The translations under genes were made by a program, and so were the position numbers. A DNA stretch of 64,000 nt from Rubellimicrobium sp. (lineage in GTDB: Bacteria > Pseudomonadota > Alphaproteobacteria > Rhodobacterales > Rhodobacteraceae): the NCBI GenBank assembly GCA_020852925.1, contig JADYZU010000039.1:1-64000 (forward strand), read 5' to 3'. The notes under the pieces are model-generated. The model was not told where the DNA came from. It saw only the letters and a list, made by a program, of their open reading frames with translations, and did no database searches. Of the stretch, positions 43,930 to 54,422 are shown one piece after another (the first letter of the stretch is position 1; each line of letters starts with the position of its first letter).

Positions 43930-45129
43930 TCAGTTCCCCGTCGCAGAGGCAGCGGCACCGCCGACACCCGGAATGGTGGCGCCACCCGCGCCCATCAGCC
44001 GGTCGAGCGGCAGGAACGGCACCACGCCCTGTCCCCCGCCCCCGCCACCGGCAACCGCCGGGTCAAGCACGATCTTCTCGAGCCCGCCCAGCACCTGCTC
44101 CATAGTCTCGAGATAGAGACGGCGGCGCGTCACCTCGGGCGCCCGCAGATATTCGGTCAGCACCGCGGCAAAGCGGCTGGCCTGGCCCAGCGCATCGTTC
44201 ACGGTGCGCGCGCGATAGGCTTCGGCCTGTTCGATCACCTGCGCCGCCTGACCGCGCGCCTGGGCGAGGACGCGGTTCGAATAGGCATCCGCCTGCCGCT
44301 CCAGCCGGTCACGCTCCTGCTCGGCCGCCTGCACGGCGCGGAAGCTGTCGATCACCTCGGCCGGCGGATCGGCGCGCTGAAGGTTCACCCGCACCACGGA
44401 AATCCCGGAATCATAGGCGTCGAGCGCCTCCTGGATGCCGGAATGCGCCCGGTCGGCAATCACGCCGCGGTCGGTGTTCAGGATCGGCGCAAGCCGGGTC
44501 GAGGCGATGATCTCGCGCATGACCGATTCCGCGGCGGCGCGCACCGTCAGTTCGGGATCGCGGATGTTGAACAGGAACTTGGACGGATCGCTCACGTTCC
44601 AGACCACCTGGAAACCGATGTCCACCAGATTGGCGTCGGTGGTGAGCATCAGCCCGGAAATGTCGCTCGACAGGCCAGAGGACCCCACGGTCTCGGTCCG
44701 CTCGGAAGTGACGTTCACCACCTCGTAGGACACGAACGGCCAGGGCGCGAAGTTCAGGCCCGGCGATCCGACCGACGAGAACGAGCCCAGGAACATCTCG
44801 ACCGAACGTTCCTCGGGCTTCACGGTATAGACCGACATGAAGCCCCAGACCACCGCCACCGCCGCGGCCGCGATGGCAAACGTCCCCCGCGTGAGCCGCG
44901 GCGCCTGCGGCCCGCCCGGCGTGCCGGGGCGACGCCCGCCGCCACCGCCCATGAGGACGCGCAACTGCTCGCGCCCGCGGTTCACGAGATCGTCGATCTC
45001 GTTGAGAGGCGTCCCCTCGCCCGGACGGCGCGGCGGGCGGCGGTCGTCATCGCCCCCCTTGCCGCCATCGCCGCCGTTGCCCCGGTTGCCGCCGCCGCCG
45101 CCCCATGGGCCGCCGTTCTGTCCCGCCAT
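43930..45129 (-). CDS. hflK: HflK, regulator of FtsH protease
   Basis: A 399-residue inner-membrane SPFH-family protein: a Gly/Asn/Asp-rich N-terminus, one transmembrane helix (about 83-102, FAIAAAAVAVVWGFMSVYTV), the SPFH domain with KPEERSVEMFLG, and a coiled-coil before a Gly/Pro tail. It forms the HflKC cage that modulates FtsH proteolysis. First gene of hflK-hflC-DUF2065-degP; gor ends 60 bases upstream on the same strand. Confidence 0.95.
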   Translation of the reverse strand: MAGQNGGPWGGGGGNRGNGGDGGKGGDDDRRPPRRPGEGTPLNEIDDLVNRGREQLRVLMGGGGGRRPGTPGGPQAPRLTRGTFAIAAAAVAVVWGFMSVYTVKPEERSVEMFLGSFSSVGSPGLNFAPWPFVSYEVVNVTSERTETVGSSGLSSDISGLMLTTDANLVDIGFQVVWNVSDPSKFLFNIRDPELTVRAAAESVMREIIASTRLAPILNTDRGVIADRAHSGIQEALDAYDSGISVVRVNLQRADPPAEVIDSFRAVQAAEQERDRLERQADAYSNRVLAQARGQAAQVIEQAEAYRARTVNDALGQASRFAAVLTEYLRAPEVTRRRLYLETMEQVLGGLEKIVLDPAVAGGGGGGQGVVPFLPLDRLMGAGGATIPGVGGAAASATGN

Positions 45130-45189
45130 GCGCCTGACCGTCCTTCACTCTCGCCATCCAGTTCCAGATGTTGCAGATCGCCCCGGATT

Positions 45190-46599
45190 TCAAGCGCCCG
45201 CCTCGATCCCCCAGCTCCGCACCGGCCGGCGCATGGTGACAAGCTCCTCCGCCATGGTCGGATGCACGGCACAGGTGCGGTCGAAATCCTCCTTGGTGGC
45301 CCCCATCTTCACCGCGATCGCGGCAAGCTGGATCATCTCGCCCGCCTCGGGCGCGACGATGTGGCAGCCAAGGACGCGCCGGGTCGTGGCCGACACCACC
45401 AGCTTCATGTGCACCTTCGCCTCGCCCCCGGCAAAGCCGGAGCGCATCGGCTTGAACGAGGTGGCGTAGATCTCGACCGGGCCGGTGGCGCGCGCCTCCT
45501 CCTCGGTCAGGCCGACAGTGCCGAATTCCGGCCGCGTGAACACCGCCGAAGCGATCAGTTCGTGATCGACCTGGGTCGGATTGCCGCGGAAGGCGGTCTC
45601 GACAAAGGCCATCGCCTCGCGGATCGCCACCGGCGTCAGGTTCACGCGCCCGGTCACGTCGCCCACGGCCCAGATGCCCGGAACCGATGTGCGCGAATGG
45701 GAATCGACCACGACCGCGCCCCCGGGGCCAAGGCGCACCCCCGCCTCGGCAAGGCCGAGCCCCGCGCTGTTCGGCCGCCGCCCTGTCGCCAGAAGAACCT
45801 GCGCGACCACCCGCTCCGCCCCGGCCGAATCGCGCACCCGCAGCGCGCCGCCGCCGGCGCCCCCGCCCGTCCGCGCAACCCCGCCCGTCCGCGCGATCCC
45901 GACCGGCGCGGTCCCCGGCACGATGGCGATGCCCTGCGCCCGCAGCCCGGCCGCCACGACCTCGCGCGCCTCGTCATCGAACCCGCGCAGCACCTGCCCC
46001 GCCCGGCACATGAGCGTGACCTCCACCCCGAGTCCGGCCATGATCGAGGCCATCTCGCAGGCGATATAGCCGCCCCCGACCACCAGCAGGCTTTCCGGCA
46101 ACTCCGTCAGGTCGAACACATCGTCCGACACCAGGCACAGATCCGCCCCCGGCACCTCCGGCCGTTCGGGCCGCCCGCCGGTGGCGATCAGGATCTCGCG
46201 CGCCCGGATCACCTGCCCCCCGGCCAGTTCCACCGCCCCCGGCCCCGCCACACGCGCGCGCGCATCGAACACCGTCACCCCCGACCCGTCCAGAAGCCGG
46301 CGATAGACCGACTCGAGCCGCGCCAGTTCCCCATGCAGCCGCGTCCGGAACGCGCCCCAGTCGAACCGGCCCACCCCGAAGTCCCAGCCATAGCCCCGCG
46401 CCTCGGCCGGCAGGTCGGCAAAGGACGAGGCATAGACCATGAGTTTCTTCGGCACACAGCCCCGGATCACGCAGGTGCCGCCCATGCGGTCCTCCTCGGC
46501 CAGCGCCACCCGCGCCCCCGCCTCGGCCGCGACCCGCGCCGCGCGCACCCCGCCCGATCCGCCACCGATGACGACAAGATCGAATTCCCGCTCGTTCAT
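45190..46599 (-). CDS. gor: Glutathione-disulfide reductase
   Basis: A 469-residue NADPH-dependent flavoprotein that reduces glutathione disulfide. FAD loop VIGGGSGGVRAA, redox cysteines Cys43 and Cys48 (GGTCVIRGCVPKKL), NADPH loop VVGGGYIACEMA, and the C-terminal dimer-interface His in CAVHPTMAEE. An insertion IARTGGVARTGGGAGGG near residue 260 comes from a short tandem DNA repeat (two near-identical copies of CCCGCCCGTCCGCGCRA) and is not typical of the family. ATG 46599 gives MNEREFDLVVIGGG. It lies between rpiA and hflK, all on one strand. Confidence 0.93.
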   Translation of the reverse strand: MNEREFDLVVIGGGSGGVRAARVAAEAGARVALAEEDRMGGTCVIRGCVPKKLMVYASSFADLPAEARGYGWDFGVGRFDWGAFRTRLHGELARLESVYRRLLDGSGVTVFDARARVAGPGAVELAGGQVIRAREILIATGGRPERPEVPGADLCLVSDDVFDLTELPESLLVVGGGYIACEMASIMAGLGVEVTLMCRAGQVLRGFDDEAREVVAAGLRAQGIAIVPGTAPVGIARTGGVARTGGGAGGGALRVRDSAGAERVVAQVLLATGRRPNSAGLGLAEAGVRLGPGGAVVVDSHSRTSVPGIWAVGDVTGRVNLTPVAIREAMAFVETAFRGNPTQVDHELIASAVFTRPEFGTVGLTEEEARATGPVEIYATSFKPMRSGFAGGEAKVHMKLVVSATTRRVLGCHIVAPEAGEMIQLAAIAVKMGATKEDFDRTCAVHPTMAEELVTMRRPVRSWGIEAGA

Positions 46600-46701
46600 G
46601 GCCCCTCCGGCATCATCCCCTGGCATCGTCCGGGCCTCCTTCACCCGGATCGCGGGCAAAGGCCAGTGCCCCCGGATGCAGGCCCCAGCCCGACCTGCCC
46701 C

Positions 46702-46757
46702 TTCATCTTTGTCCAAATACCCCGGGGGGGTGAGGGGGGGCAGCGCCCCCCCTGCCC
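46702..46757 (-). repeat. Intergenic repeat copy D (half element)
   Basis: On the plus strand: TTCATCTTTGTCCAAATACCCC, a G-run, then GGGGGGC-AGC-GCCCCCC. It is copy A's module order reversed and inverted. It lies 4 bases past the rpiA stop codon and 100 upstream of gor, so it could reduce read-through or process the message between them. Confidence 0.8.
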
Positions 46758-46761
46758 GGCC

Positions 46762-47550
46762 TCAGCCCTCGCCGTCGACAAAGATGTTGTCGCGCCCGAC
46801 GAAATCGAACCGGGTCTCCTCGCGCCCGCCGGTGGCAAGGTCGCGCATCTCCACCCGGCCGTCGCCATGGCCGATCACCACCGCATCGGCGATGTCGATG
46901 AACAGCCCGTTCTCGACCACGCCGGGGATCTGGTTCAGCACCAGCGCCAGTTGCCGCGGATTGCCGATGCGGTTCAGGTGCAGGTCGATGATGTGGTTGC
47001 CCTCGTCGGTGACGAAGGGCTCATCGCCGTTCATCCGCAACGCGGCGCCGCGCCCCAGCACATCGAGGCCGACCAGCATTTCCTCGATCAGTGCCCTGGT
47101 GGTGCGCCAGCCGAACGGGATCACCTCGACCGGCAGGGGAAAGGCGCCCAGCGTCTCCACCTCCTTGCCGGCGTCGGCGATCACCACCATGCGGTCGCTG
47201 GCCGTGGCGACCACCTTCTCGCGCAGATGCGCGCCGCCGCCGCCCTTGATGAGGTTGAGTGCGCCGTCAAATTCGTCGGCCCCGTCGATCGTCAGGTCAA
47301 GCCAGCCCGCCTCGTCGAGCGACACCACCTCGATCCCGCACTCGCGCGCCAGCGCCGCCGTGCGCGACGACGTGGCCACCGCGCGAAAGCGCAGGCCCTC
47401 GTCGCGCACCATCTCGCCCAGGCTGCGCACCAGCCAGGCCGCCGTCGATCCGGTCCCCAGCCCCACCTTCATCCCGCTTTCGACCAGACGCGCGGCACGG
47501 CGCGCGGCGGCGAACTTGGCCGTGTCGATGGGCGAAAGGTCGATGGGCAT
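46762..47550 (-). CDS. rpiA: Ribose-5-phosphate isomerase A
   Basis: A 262-residue cytoplasmic enzyme that interconverts ribose-5-phosphate and ribulose-5-phosphate. Family blocks are VGLGTGSTAAWLV, the IDGADEFDG motif, LIKGGGGAHLREKVVA with the catalytic Glu, and ENGLFIDIADAV. It is divergent from mntH and upstream of gor. Starts at ATG 47550. Confidence 0.96.
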   Translation of the reverse strand: MPIDLSPIDTAKFAAARRAARLVESGMKVGLGTGSTAAWLVRSLGEMVRDEGLRFRAVATSSRTAALARECGIEVVSLDEAGWLDLTIDGADEFDGALNLIKGGGGAHLREKVVATASDRMVVIADAGKEVETLGAFPLPVEVIPFGWRTTRALIEEMLVGLDVLGRGAALRMNGDEPFVTDEGNHIIDLHLNRIGNPRQLALVLNQIPGVVENGLFIDIADAVVIGHGDGRVEMRDLATGGREETRFDFVGRDNIFVDGEG

Positions 47551-47643
47551 GGCGGCTCTCCCCTGCTGTTCGCCCCCTTATAGGCCTCATGGCCGCCCCC
47601 CGCGAGGGGAGATCGCCCTTGACGGGAACGGGGATTCCTGAAA

Positions 47644-47666
47644 TTGCAACTGAGAACCATTCGCAA
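47644..47666. promoter_or_regulatory. Fur/Mur-like palindrome overlapping the mntH leader
   Basis: TTGCAACTGAGAACCATTCGCAA is a 23-base partial palindrome with arms TTGCnAnTG and CAnTnGCAA. It resembles the manganese-responsive Mur and iron-type Fur sites of alphaproteobacteria. It ends 8 bases before the mntH ATG, so binding would block the promoter or the ribosome. Regulator identity is inferred. Confidence 0.6.
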
Positions 47667-47674
47667 CAAGAGCC

Positions 47675-49051
47675 ATGCCCTCCCAGAGCCAGGATCCCCC
47701 GCGCGCGCCCCTGTCCGCCCCTGCCCCCGCCCCTGCCCCCGCCTGGCGGCGCGCGCGCGGCGAGGCGGCGCTGGGCGAGATGCACCGCTCGGTCGCGCTG
47801 CCCCAGGGGTTCTGGCGCCGCCTCGCCGCCTTTGTCGGGCCGGGCTACATGGTCGCCGTGGGCTACATGGACCCCGGCAACTGGGCCACCTCGATCGCCG
47901 GGGGGGCGCAGTTCGGCTACACGCTCCTCTTCGTCGCGCTGCTCTCGAATCTCATGGCGGTGGTGCTGCAATCGCTCTGCGCGCGCCTTGCCATCGGCGC
48001 GGGGCGCGACCTGGCGCAGGCCTGCCGCGATGCCTGGCCGCGGGCCGTGGCGGTGCCGCTGTGGCTGCTGGCCGAGGGCGCGATCATCGCCACCGACATC
48101 GCCGAGGTGATCGGCACCGCCATCGGCCTCAACCTGCTGTTCGGCATCCCGCTCGAGATCGGGGTGGTCATCACCGCGCTCGATGTGGTGCTGATCCTCT
48201 GGCTCCAGCGGCGCGGCTTTCGCCGGCTCGAGGCGCTGGTCATCGCCCTTCTGGGCGTGGTCGCGGTCAGCTTCGGCATCCAGATCGCGCTGGCCGACCC
48301 GGTCTGGAGCGACGTGATCCGCGGCTTTGCGCCCACGACCGAAATCCTCGCCAACCCGCACATGCTCTATCTCGCGCTCGGCATCCTGGGCGCGACGGTG
48401 ATGCCGCACAATCTCTATCTGCATTCGGCCATCGTCCAGACCCGCGCCTGGGGCGGCAGCCTGCCCGAAAAGCGCGAGGCGCTGCGCTTTGCCACCATCG
48501 ATTCGACCGTGGCGCTCACCTTCGCGCTTGCCATCAACGCCGCGATCCTGATCCTGGCCGCCGCCGCCTTCCATGCCTCCGGCCAGACCGCCGTGACCGA
48601 GATCCAGGACGCCCACATGCTGCTGGCGCCCACGCTCGGCTCGGTGGTGACGCCGACGCTGTTCGCGGTCGCGCTGCTGGCCAGCGGCCTCAACTCCACG
48701 GTGACGGCAACGCTGGCCGGACAGGCGGTGATGGAGGGGTTCCTCGACCTGCGCATCGCCCCCTGGCTGCGCCGCCTTGTCACGCGCGGCATCGCCATCG
48801 TCCCGGCCGCGGGCGCCACCATCCTGTGGGGCAGCGAGGGCACGGGCGAACTGCTGATCCTGACCCAGGTGATCCTGTCGCTGCAACTGCCCTTCGCGGT
48901 GGTGCCGCTCGTGCTCTTCACCTCGTCGCCGGCGCGGATGGGGGGGCTGGTGGCGCCGGTCTGGCTGCGGATCGTCGCGGGCGCGGTGGCGGTGCTGGTG
49001 ATCGTCCTCAATCTCAAGCTGCTGTGGGATTTCACCACGCTCGCGCTCTGA
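47675..49051 (+). CDS. mntH: Nramp-family Mn2+/Fe2+ proton symporter
   Basis: A 458-residue inner-membrane transporter with about 11 hydrophobic helices. The metal site in helix 1 is [10 protein letters not shown] (Asp66-Asn69) and in helix 6 the family MPHN motif ([11 protein letters not shown]). It imports Mn2+ and other divalent metals with protons. The N-terminal 45 residues, with an Ala-Pro repeat, are cytoplasmic. Controlled probably by the Mur/Fur-like palindrome just upstream. Monocistronic; sdaA starts 109 bases later. Confidence 0.95.
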   Translation: MPSQSQDPPRAPLSAPAPAPAPAWRRARGEAALGEMHRSVALPQGFWRRLAAFVGPGYMVAVGYMDPGNWATSIAGGAQFGYTLLFVALLSNLMAVVLQSLCARLAIGAGRDLAQACRDAWPRAVAVPLWLLAEGAIIATDIAEVIGTAIGLNLLFGIPLEIGVVITALDVVLILWLQRRGFRRLEALVIALLGVVAVSFGIQIALADPVWSDVIRGFAPTTEILANPHMLYLALGILGATVMPHNLYLHSAIVQTRAWGGSLPEKREALRFATIDSTVALTFALAINAAILILAAAAFHASGQTAVTEIQDAHMLLAPTLGSVVTPTLFAVALLASGLNSTVTATLAGQAVMEGFLDLRIAPWLRRLVTRGIAIVPAAGATILWGSEGTGELLILTQVILSLQLPFAVVPLVLFTSSPARMGGLVAPVWLRIVAGAVAVLVIVLNLKLLWDFTTLAL

Positions 49052-49160
49052 GCGTCCCGCCCCCCGGCGCGGCGCCTTTCGCCGCCGCATGTCGCATTTG
49101 CCCAGCCACGCGGGGACAGGCGGGCGCATAGCCTTGTCGGGCAGAAGTGGAGGGACGGCG

Positions 49161-50534
49161 ATGTTTCTTTCGGTCTTCGACATGTTCAAGGTGGGGATCG
49201 GCCCCTCGTCCTCGCATACGATCGGGCCGATGGTGGCGGCGGCGCGGTTTCTTGCGCATCTGCGCGGCCTGCCCTTTGCCGTCGCCGGCCTGCGCGCCAG
49301 CCTGCACGGATCGCTGGCCTTCACCGGGGTGGGCCACGCCACCGACCGCGCGGTCATCCTGGGCCTCGCGGGCTTTGTCCCCGACGACTACGACGCGGCC
49401 CTGGCCGAATCCGCCCTGGCCCGCATCCGCGAGGAACGCCACGTCACGCCCCCCGGCCTGCCCGTGCTGGCCTTCGACCCCGCCCGCGATCTGATCTTCG
49501 ACCGCGGGCCGGCGCTGCCGGGCCATGCCAACGGCATGATCCTGCGCGGTCTCGATGCCCAGGGCGACATCATCACCGAAGTCACCTACTACTCGATCGG
49601 CGGCGGCTTCGTGCTCACCGCCGAGGAACTCGCCGCCGGCGCCGACAAGGCCGAGGGCGCCCCCGTCCCGCATCCGTTCAGCTCTGCGGCCGAGATGCTG
49701 CACATGGCCGCCGCCAGCGGCCTGTCCATCGCCGCCATGAAGCGCGAGAACGAACTGACCCGCCGCAGCGCCGCCGAGATCGACCGCGGCCTTGCCCGGA
49801 TCTGGGAGGTGATGAACGCCTGCATCGACCGCGGCCTTGCCGCCGACGGCATCCTGCCCGGCGGCCTGAAGGTGCGCCGCCGCGCCCATGCCATCCATCA
49901 GCGCCTGCTGGCCGAACGCGGGCTGAACCTGACGCCGCCGCATGTGGTGAACGACTGGATGAGCACCTATGCCATGGCCGTGAACGAGGAGAACGCCGCC
50001 GGCGGGCAGGTCGTCACCGCGCCCACGAACGGCGCGGCGGGCGTGGTGCCGGCGACGATCCGCTACTGGCTTGACCATGTGCCGGGGGCGCAGCCTTCGC
50101 GCGTGGGGGAATTCCTGCTGACGGCGGCGGCGATCGGCGGGCTGATCAAGTTCAACGCCTCGATCTCGGGCGCCGAGGCGGGCTGTCAGGCCGAGGTGGG
50201 TTCCGCCTCGGCCATGGCGGCGGCGGGGCTTGCGGCGGTCCTGGGCGGCACGCCCGAGCAGATCGAGAACGCGGCCGAGATCGCCCTCGAACATCATCTG
50301 GGCATGACCTGCGACCCGATCCGCGGCCTCGTGCAGGTGCCCTGCATCGAGAGGAACGGCCTGGGCACGATCAAGGCGGTCTCGGCCGCCTCGCTGGCGC
50401 TGCGCGGCGACGGCAAGCATCTGGTGCCTCTGGATGCCGCGATCGAGACCATGCGCCAGACCGGCGAGGACATGAGCCACAAATATAAGGAAACCGCGCT
50501 GGGCGGGCTTGCGGTGAACGTCCCGAATTGCTGA
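49161..50534 (+). CDS. sdaA: L-serine ammonia-lyase (iron-sulfur type)
   Basis: A 457-residue enzyme that deaminates L-serine to pyruvate. It carries the N-terminal SDH beta domain ([20 protein letters not shown]) and the C-terminal alpha domain with [4Fe-4S] cysteines in [12 protein letters not shown] and [23 protein letters not shown] 49161 follows GGAGGG by 6 bases and gives the standard [19 protein letters not shown] start. A DMT transporter follows after 46 bases on the same strand. Confidence 0.96.
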   Translation: MFLSVFDMFKVGIGPSSSHTIGPMVAAARFLAHLRGLPFAVAGLRASLHGSLAFTGVGHATDRAVILGLAGFVPDDYDAALAESALARIREERHVTPPGLPVLAFDPARDLIFDRGPALPGHANGMILRGLDAQGDIITEVTYYSIGGGFVLTAEELAAGADKAEGAPVPHPFSSAAEMLHMAAASGLSIAAMKRENELTRRSAAEIDRGLARIWEVMNACIDRGLAADGILPGGLKVRRRAHAIHQRLLAERGLNLTPPHVVNDWMSTYAMAVNEENAAGGQVVTAPTNGAAGVVPATIRYWLDHVPGAQPSRVGEFLLTAAAIGGLIKFNASISGAEAGCQAEVGSASAMAAAGLAAVLGGTPEQIENAAEIALEHHLGMTCDPIRGLVQVPCIERNGLGTIKAVSAASLALRGDGKHLVPLDAAIETMRQTGEDMSHKYKETALGGLAVNVPNC

Positions 50535-50580
50535 AGTCGGGCGGATGCCCGCCGCTCCGGCGCGCCGCAAGGAGTGCGCC

Positions 50581-51507
50581 ATGACCCGCGACCGTCCGCT
50601 TCTCGGCATGGGGCTCATGCTCGGCTTCTGCGTCACGGCGCCGCTCATCGACGTGTTCTCGAAACTCGCGGTGGCGACGCTCCCGGTCGGCGAGGTGACG
50701 GCGGCGCGGTTCCTGGTGCAGGCTCTTGCCCTTGTGCCGGTGGTGCTGCTGATGCGCCCCGGCCTGCGCCTGCCGCCGGGGGTGCTGCGGGTGGTGGCGC
50801 TGCGCGCGGCCTTCGTCTCGGCCTCGACCTTCTCGTTCATCTCGGCGATCCGGCAGATGCCGCTGGCCGATGCCCTGGCGATCGCCTTTGTCGAACCCTT
50901 CATCATCCTGCTGTGGGGCCGCTTCTTCTTTCAGGAACCTGTCGGCCGGCGCCGCCTGGTCGCCAGCATCATCGGCTTTGCCGGCGTGCTGCTGGTGATC
51001 CAGCCTTCGTTCCAGCGCTTTGGCGCGGTCGCGCTCTGGCCGCTGGGCACCGCCGCCTCCTTCGCGGCCTACATGCTTGTCACGCGCAGGCTGTCGGGGC
51101 GGATGCATCCGGTGGCGATGCATTTCCACACGTCATGGATCGCGGCGCTGATCTGCGTCACGCCGCTGGCCCTGATCGGCACCGGCGATTTCGCGGCCGG
51201 AATGCCCGGGGGGCACGTCTGGCTGTGGCTGGCCGGGGTCGGCCTTGCCTCGACCTTCAGCCACATGCTGATGACCTATGCCTTCGCCAATGCCGCCACG
51301 ACGGTGCTAGCGCCGCTGCACTATCTCGAACTGGTCAGCGCGACCGCCTTCGGCTGGCTCATCTGGCGGGATTTTCCCAACCCGCTCGCCTGGGCGGGAA
51401 TCGCCGTGGTGATCGGTTCGGGGCTTTACATCATCCACCGCGAGGTCCTGGCCCATCGTCGGGCGGCGCCTCAGGAGGCGGCGCGGCCCAGCGCGGCGCG
51501 GCCCTGA
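50581..51507 (+). CDS. DMT-superfamily (EamA) transporter
   Basis: A 308-residue inner-membrane protein with ten hydrophobic helices in two EamA repeats, typical of metabolite exporters such as amino acid or nucleobase efflux carriers. The segment PLADALAIAFVEPFIILLWGR closes the first repeat. AAGGAG precedes ATG 50581. The substrate is unknown; position behind sdaA does not decide it. The end overlaps the convergent thiamine pyrophosphokinase gene by 77 bases. Confidence 0.85.
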   Translation: MTRDRPLLGMGLMLGFCVTAPLIDVFSKLAVATLPVGEVTAARFLVQALALVPVVLLMRPGLRLPPGVLRVVALRAAFVSASTFSFISAIRQMPLADALAIAFVEPFIILLWGRFFFQEPVGRRRLVASIIGFAGVLLVIQPSFQRFGAVALWPLGTAASFAAYMLVTRRLSGRMHPVAMHFHTSWIAALICVTPLALIGTGDFAAGMPGGHVWLWLAGVGLASTFSHMLMTYAFANAATTVLAPLHYLELVSATAFGWLIWRDFPNPLAWAGIAVVIGSGLYIIHREVLAHRRAAPQEAARPSAARP

Positions 51508-52147
51508 GCGCCGCCGCCGCCGGGCCCAGACCCGCGCGCGGCACGATCACCAGCATCGCCGGACAATCGGCCCAAAGCCGCACCGGCCCCTCCGCGACCC
51601 GGTTCGAGGTGCCGATCCGCCCCCCCGGCCGGAACGCGATCCCGTCCGTGGGCCAGACCAGCCCGCACGAGTCGACCGCGACCGGCGCCATCGGGAACAG
51701 CGACAGCGCGCTGTCCCCCGGCAGATCGAGGTCAAGCTGCGGCGGGCACAGGAAGGTGACGGTCTCGGCCCCGAGGATCAGGCAGGCGCGGTCCGGCCGC
51801 GCCACCAGTCCCGAAAGCGCCGCCAGTTCATGATCGAGGCGCCCCCCGCTCAGCCCCACGCCGAGGATGAGCGGCGCCGCGACATGGCGCAGGCCCTTGT
51901 CGAAATCGGTCGTGACCTGCTCCGCCACCGCGATCAGCCGGTCGCCGAAGGCGGCGCGGGACGCATCCGAAAGCGAATCGAGGTCGCCGATCACCGCCTC
52001 GGGCCGCAATCCCGCCGCCAGCAGGTGGTCCGCCCCCCGGTCAAGCGCGACCAGAACCGGCGCCAGCGCGCGCGCCGCCTCCAGATCCCCCGCCCCGAGC
52101 GGCCCGCCGCCCACCAGGGTCACTGGCGCCGAAGCGTGGACAATCAT
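51431..52147 (-). CDS. Thiamine pyrophosphokinase
   Basis: A 238-residue cytoplasmic enzyme that makes thiamine pyrophosphate from thiamine and ATP. Supporting motifs: VTLVGGGPLGAGDLEAA, ALDRGADHLL, the metal-binding GDLDSLSDASRA and QVTTDFDKGLRHV, GLSGGRLDHELAAL, and a C-terminal beta half. ATG 52147 (MIVHASAPVTLVGGGP). The C-terminal Pro/Ala tail lies antisense to the DMT gene. It is divergent from the long gene at 52298 with 150 bases between. Confidence 0.9.
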   Translation of the reverse strand: MIVHASAPVTLVGGGPLGAGDLEAARALAPVLVALDRGADHLLAAGLRPEAVIGDLDSLSDASRAAFGDRLIAVAEQVTTDFDKGLRHVAAPLILGVGLSGGRLDHELAALSGLVARPDRACLILGAETVTFLCPPQLDLDLPGDSALSLFPMAPVAVDSCGLVWPTDGIAFRPGGRIGTSNRVAEGPVRLWADCPAMLVIVPRAGLGPAAAALRAAPRWAAPPPEAPPDDGPGPRGG

Positions 52148-52297
52148 GGCGAAACCGCCATTTTGAGGCGATTCTCGGTCCGCCGCCCAGAATCCGCCGC
52201 GAAATGATACAAGAGTTTTCCTTGTTCCGTTCCGATTTGGGAACCAATTGAAGGTAAACAGAGCCAAGATGGACCGGGGCAGAAAGCGAGTGACGAC

Positions 52298-54385
52298 ATG
52301 GTGGGCTCCCACAAGATCCTGACTGTCTCCTATGGGACATTCTCCTGCACGCTGGAAGGGTTCGACGATTCCTTCGACACGATGAAGGCAATTGCCGAGT
52401 ATTTCCGCGATCTTGCGGCCGACGACCGCTATTTCGGCGCCGAACCGCCAACCCCCGACGCCGAGATGCTCGCCCGGATCGCCGAGCGCGAGATTGCCCG
52501 CCGGGTCGAGGCGCGGCTCGAATCGGGGGGGATCGTGCTGCGCGCGGCCCAGACCTTGCCCGCGGCCCAGACTGCGGCTGTCCGGCCGATGCCCGACCAT
52601 GCCGGCGAAACCACCCCCGGTATCGAACCGGTGGCCGGGGTGGTGGCCGGGGTGGTGGCCGAACCGGCCGCCCCGCGCGCCATGCCCGAACCGCTGCTGC
52701 CCCGGCACGAAGCCGCCGCCGCCCGCCCGGCCCCCGCCCAGGACGACAGCATCGCCGCGCGGCTCGAACGGATCCGCGCCGTGGTCGGCCGCCACCCCGC
52801 CGCCCTCGACTCCGCCGGGGACGAGGCCGAGGACCAGATCCCCGCCCCTGCGGACGGGGCCGGAACCGTGGCCGCAGCGGTGCCCGAAACCGAACCCGAA
52901 ACCGTCCGCGCAGCGGGGCCCGAAGCGCCGGCCGTCGGACTTCCCGAACCCGTGGCCGATGAGGCCGAAACGGTTCTGGCCGATGGCGAACCGGAACCCG
53001 TGGCTGTGCCGGTTCTGGAACAGGATCCCGAACCCGCGCTGCATGCCGCGCCGGAACCGCAACCCGCCGTCGAACCGGAACCCGATCCGGTCCCCGAGGC
53101 CGCCGAATCCGCTGTCCCCGGCCCCGACATGGTGCGCGCCCGCGTCATCCGGATGCGCCGCGCCGATTTCGACAAGGCAATGACCACCGGCACCCTGGCC
53201 GAAAGCCTGGCCCAGCCGCCCGAAACCGATCTGCCCGAATCCGATCTGCCCGCCGCCGGCCTCTCGCCCGAGGACGAGGCCGACCTCCTCGCCGAACTCG
53301 CCGCGCTCGAGGCCGAGGACGATACGGCCGAAACCTCTCTGGCCGAAACCTCTCTGGCCGAACCCGCCGCCCCGCTCGCGGTCGAGGTGCTCTCCGACAC
53401 GACGGACGAGGACGAGAGCTTTGACATCGAAGGCTTCCTGTCCTCGCTCGAACCCGAAGCCGAGCCCGCCGCCAAGGCCCCTGAAACGCCGGAAGTGGCC
53501 GAAGAGGCCGCGCCCGAGGACGGACCGGAGCCCGGGACCGCGGCCGGTGCCGGCGATCTCGACGGTTTCCTCTCGGGCCTGAACGCCCGGCTGCGCGAAG
53601 CCGGGGACGCGGGCAGCGACGAGGACGGGGACGAAGCGGGCGCCCCCACGGCCGACGCGCCGGTTACGCCCCCCGAAACTCCGGCGCAGCTGCGCAAGGA
53701 CGAACCAGACGAGGCCGCGATCAGCCGCCTGCTGCAACGGACCGAAGAGAACCTCTCGGACCCGGCCGCCCGTGGCCGGCGCGAGGCGCTGGCCAATCTC
53801 AAGGCCGCCGTCGCCGCGACCGAGGCCGCCCGCCGCCTTGGCGAGGAGGGCACCGATCCGGTCCGATCCGAAAACGCCTTCCGCGACGACCTGCGCGAGG
53901 CGATCCGCCCGCGCCGCCCGGTGCCCGCCCAGGGCGCGACCGAACGGCCGCGCGCGGCCCCGCTGAAGCTGGTCGCCTCGCAGCGCGTCGATCTGCCGCA
54001 GGCCCCGGCCGCGCCCGAAGGCGCGCTTGTGCGCCCGGTCCGCCCGCGCCGGATCAGCACCGGCCCCGACACCCCCGCGCAGCCGGGCACCGCCCGCGCC
54101 GCGACCCCCGGTTTCGGCGAATTCGCGGAACGGATGGGCGCGCGCGGCCTGCATGACCTGCTCGAGGCGGCGGCGGCCTATACCGCCTATGTCGAGGGGA
54201 TCGAGGATTTCTCGCGCCCGCAGATCATGAAGAAGGTGACGCAGATCGCGCCCGAAACCACGCGCGAGGACAGCCTGCGGTCGTTCGGGACGCTGCTGCG
54301 CGACGGACGGATCCTGCGCGCCGGGGTTGGCCGGTTCCAGATCTCCGAGGACAGCCGCTTCAATCCCGCCCGCCGGGCCGGGTGA
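52298..54385 (+). CDS. Conserved Rhodobacterales protein with long disordered middle
   Basis: A 695-residue protein. The first about 75 residues ([20 protein letters not shown], then [20 protein letters not shown]) and the last about 75 ([20 protein letters not shown] to [19 protein letters not shown]) are well ordered; the C-terminus looks like a small winged-helix-type domain. The 500 residues between are acidic, Pro/Glu/Ala-rich low complexity with local repeats. I recall such proteins sometimes labelled 'chemotaxis protein CheA' in databases, but there is no histidine-kinase domain, H-box or N/G-box here. Function unknown. Convergent with DUF2842. Confidence 0.85.
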   Translation: MVGSHKILTVSYGTFSCTLEGFDDSFDTMKAIAEYFRDLAADDRYFGAEPPTPDAEMLARIAEREIARRVEARLESGGIVLRAAQTLPAAQTAAVRPMPDHAGETTPGIEPVAGVVAGVVAEPAAPRAMPEPLLPRHEAAAARPAPAQDDSIAARLERIRAVVGRHPAALDSAGDEAEDQIPAPADGAGTVAAAVPETEPETVRAAGPEAPAVGLPEPVADEAETVLADGEPEPVAVPVLEQDPEPALHAAPEPQPAVEPEPDPVPEAAESAVPGPDMVRARVIRMRRADFDKAMTTGTLAESLAQPPETDLPESDLPAAGLSPEDEADLLAELAALEAEDDTAETSLAETSLAEPAAPLAVEVLSDTTDEDESFDIEGFLSSLEPEAEPAAKAPETPEVAEEAAPEDGPEPGTAAGAGDLDGFLSGLNARLREAGDAGSDEDGDEAGAPTADAPVTPPETPAQLRKDEPDEAAISRLLQRTEENLSDPAARGRREALANLKAAVAATEAARRLGEEGTDPVRSENAFRDDLREAIRPRRPVPAQGATERPRAAPLKLVASQRVDLPQAPAAPEGALVRPVRPRRISTGPDTPAQPGTARAATPGFGEFAERMGARGLHDLLEAAAAYTAYVEGIEDFSRPQIMKKVTQIAPETTREDSLRSFGTLLRDGRILRAGVGRFQISEDSRFNPARRAG

Positions 54386-54401
54386 CCGCCGGCCGGGGCA
54401 C

Positions 54402-54422
54402 GCCGAATTTTCAAAATTCGGC
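54402..54422. terminator. Palindrome GCCGAATTTT-C-AAAATTCGGC
   Basis: Perfect 10-base arms with a single central base, 16 bases past the stop of the long hypothetical gene. With the next palindrome and the pair near 10.6-10.8 kb it forms a family with an AATTT/AAATT core. Terminator role is inferred from position between convergent genes. Confidence 0.55.

Noticed and set aside
52298..54385. Chemotaxis histidine kinase CheA
   Set aside because: No Hpt H-box, no N, G1 or G2 ATP-binding boxes and no CheW-like domain can be found in the sequence.
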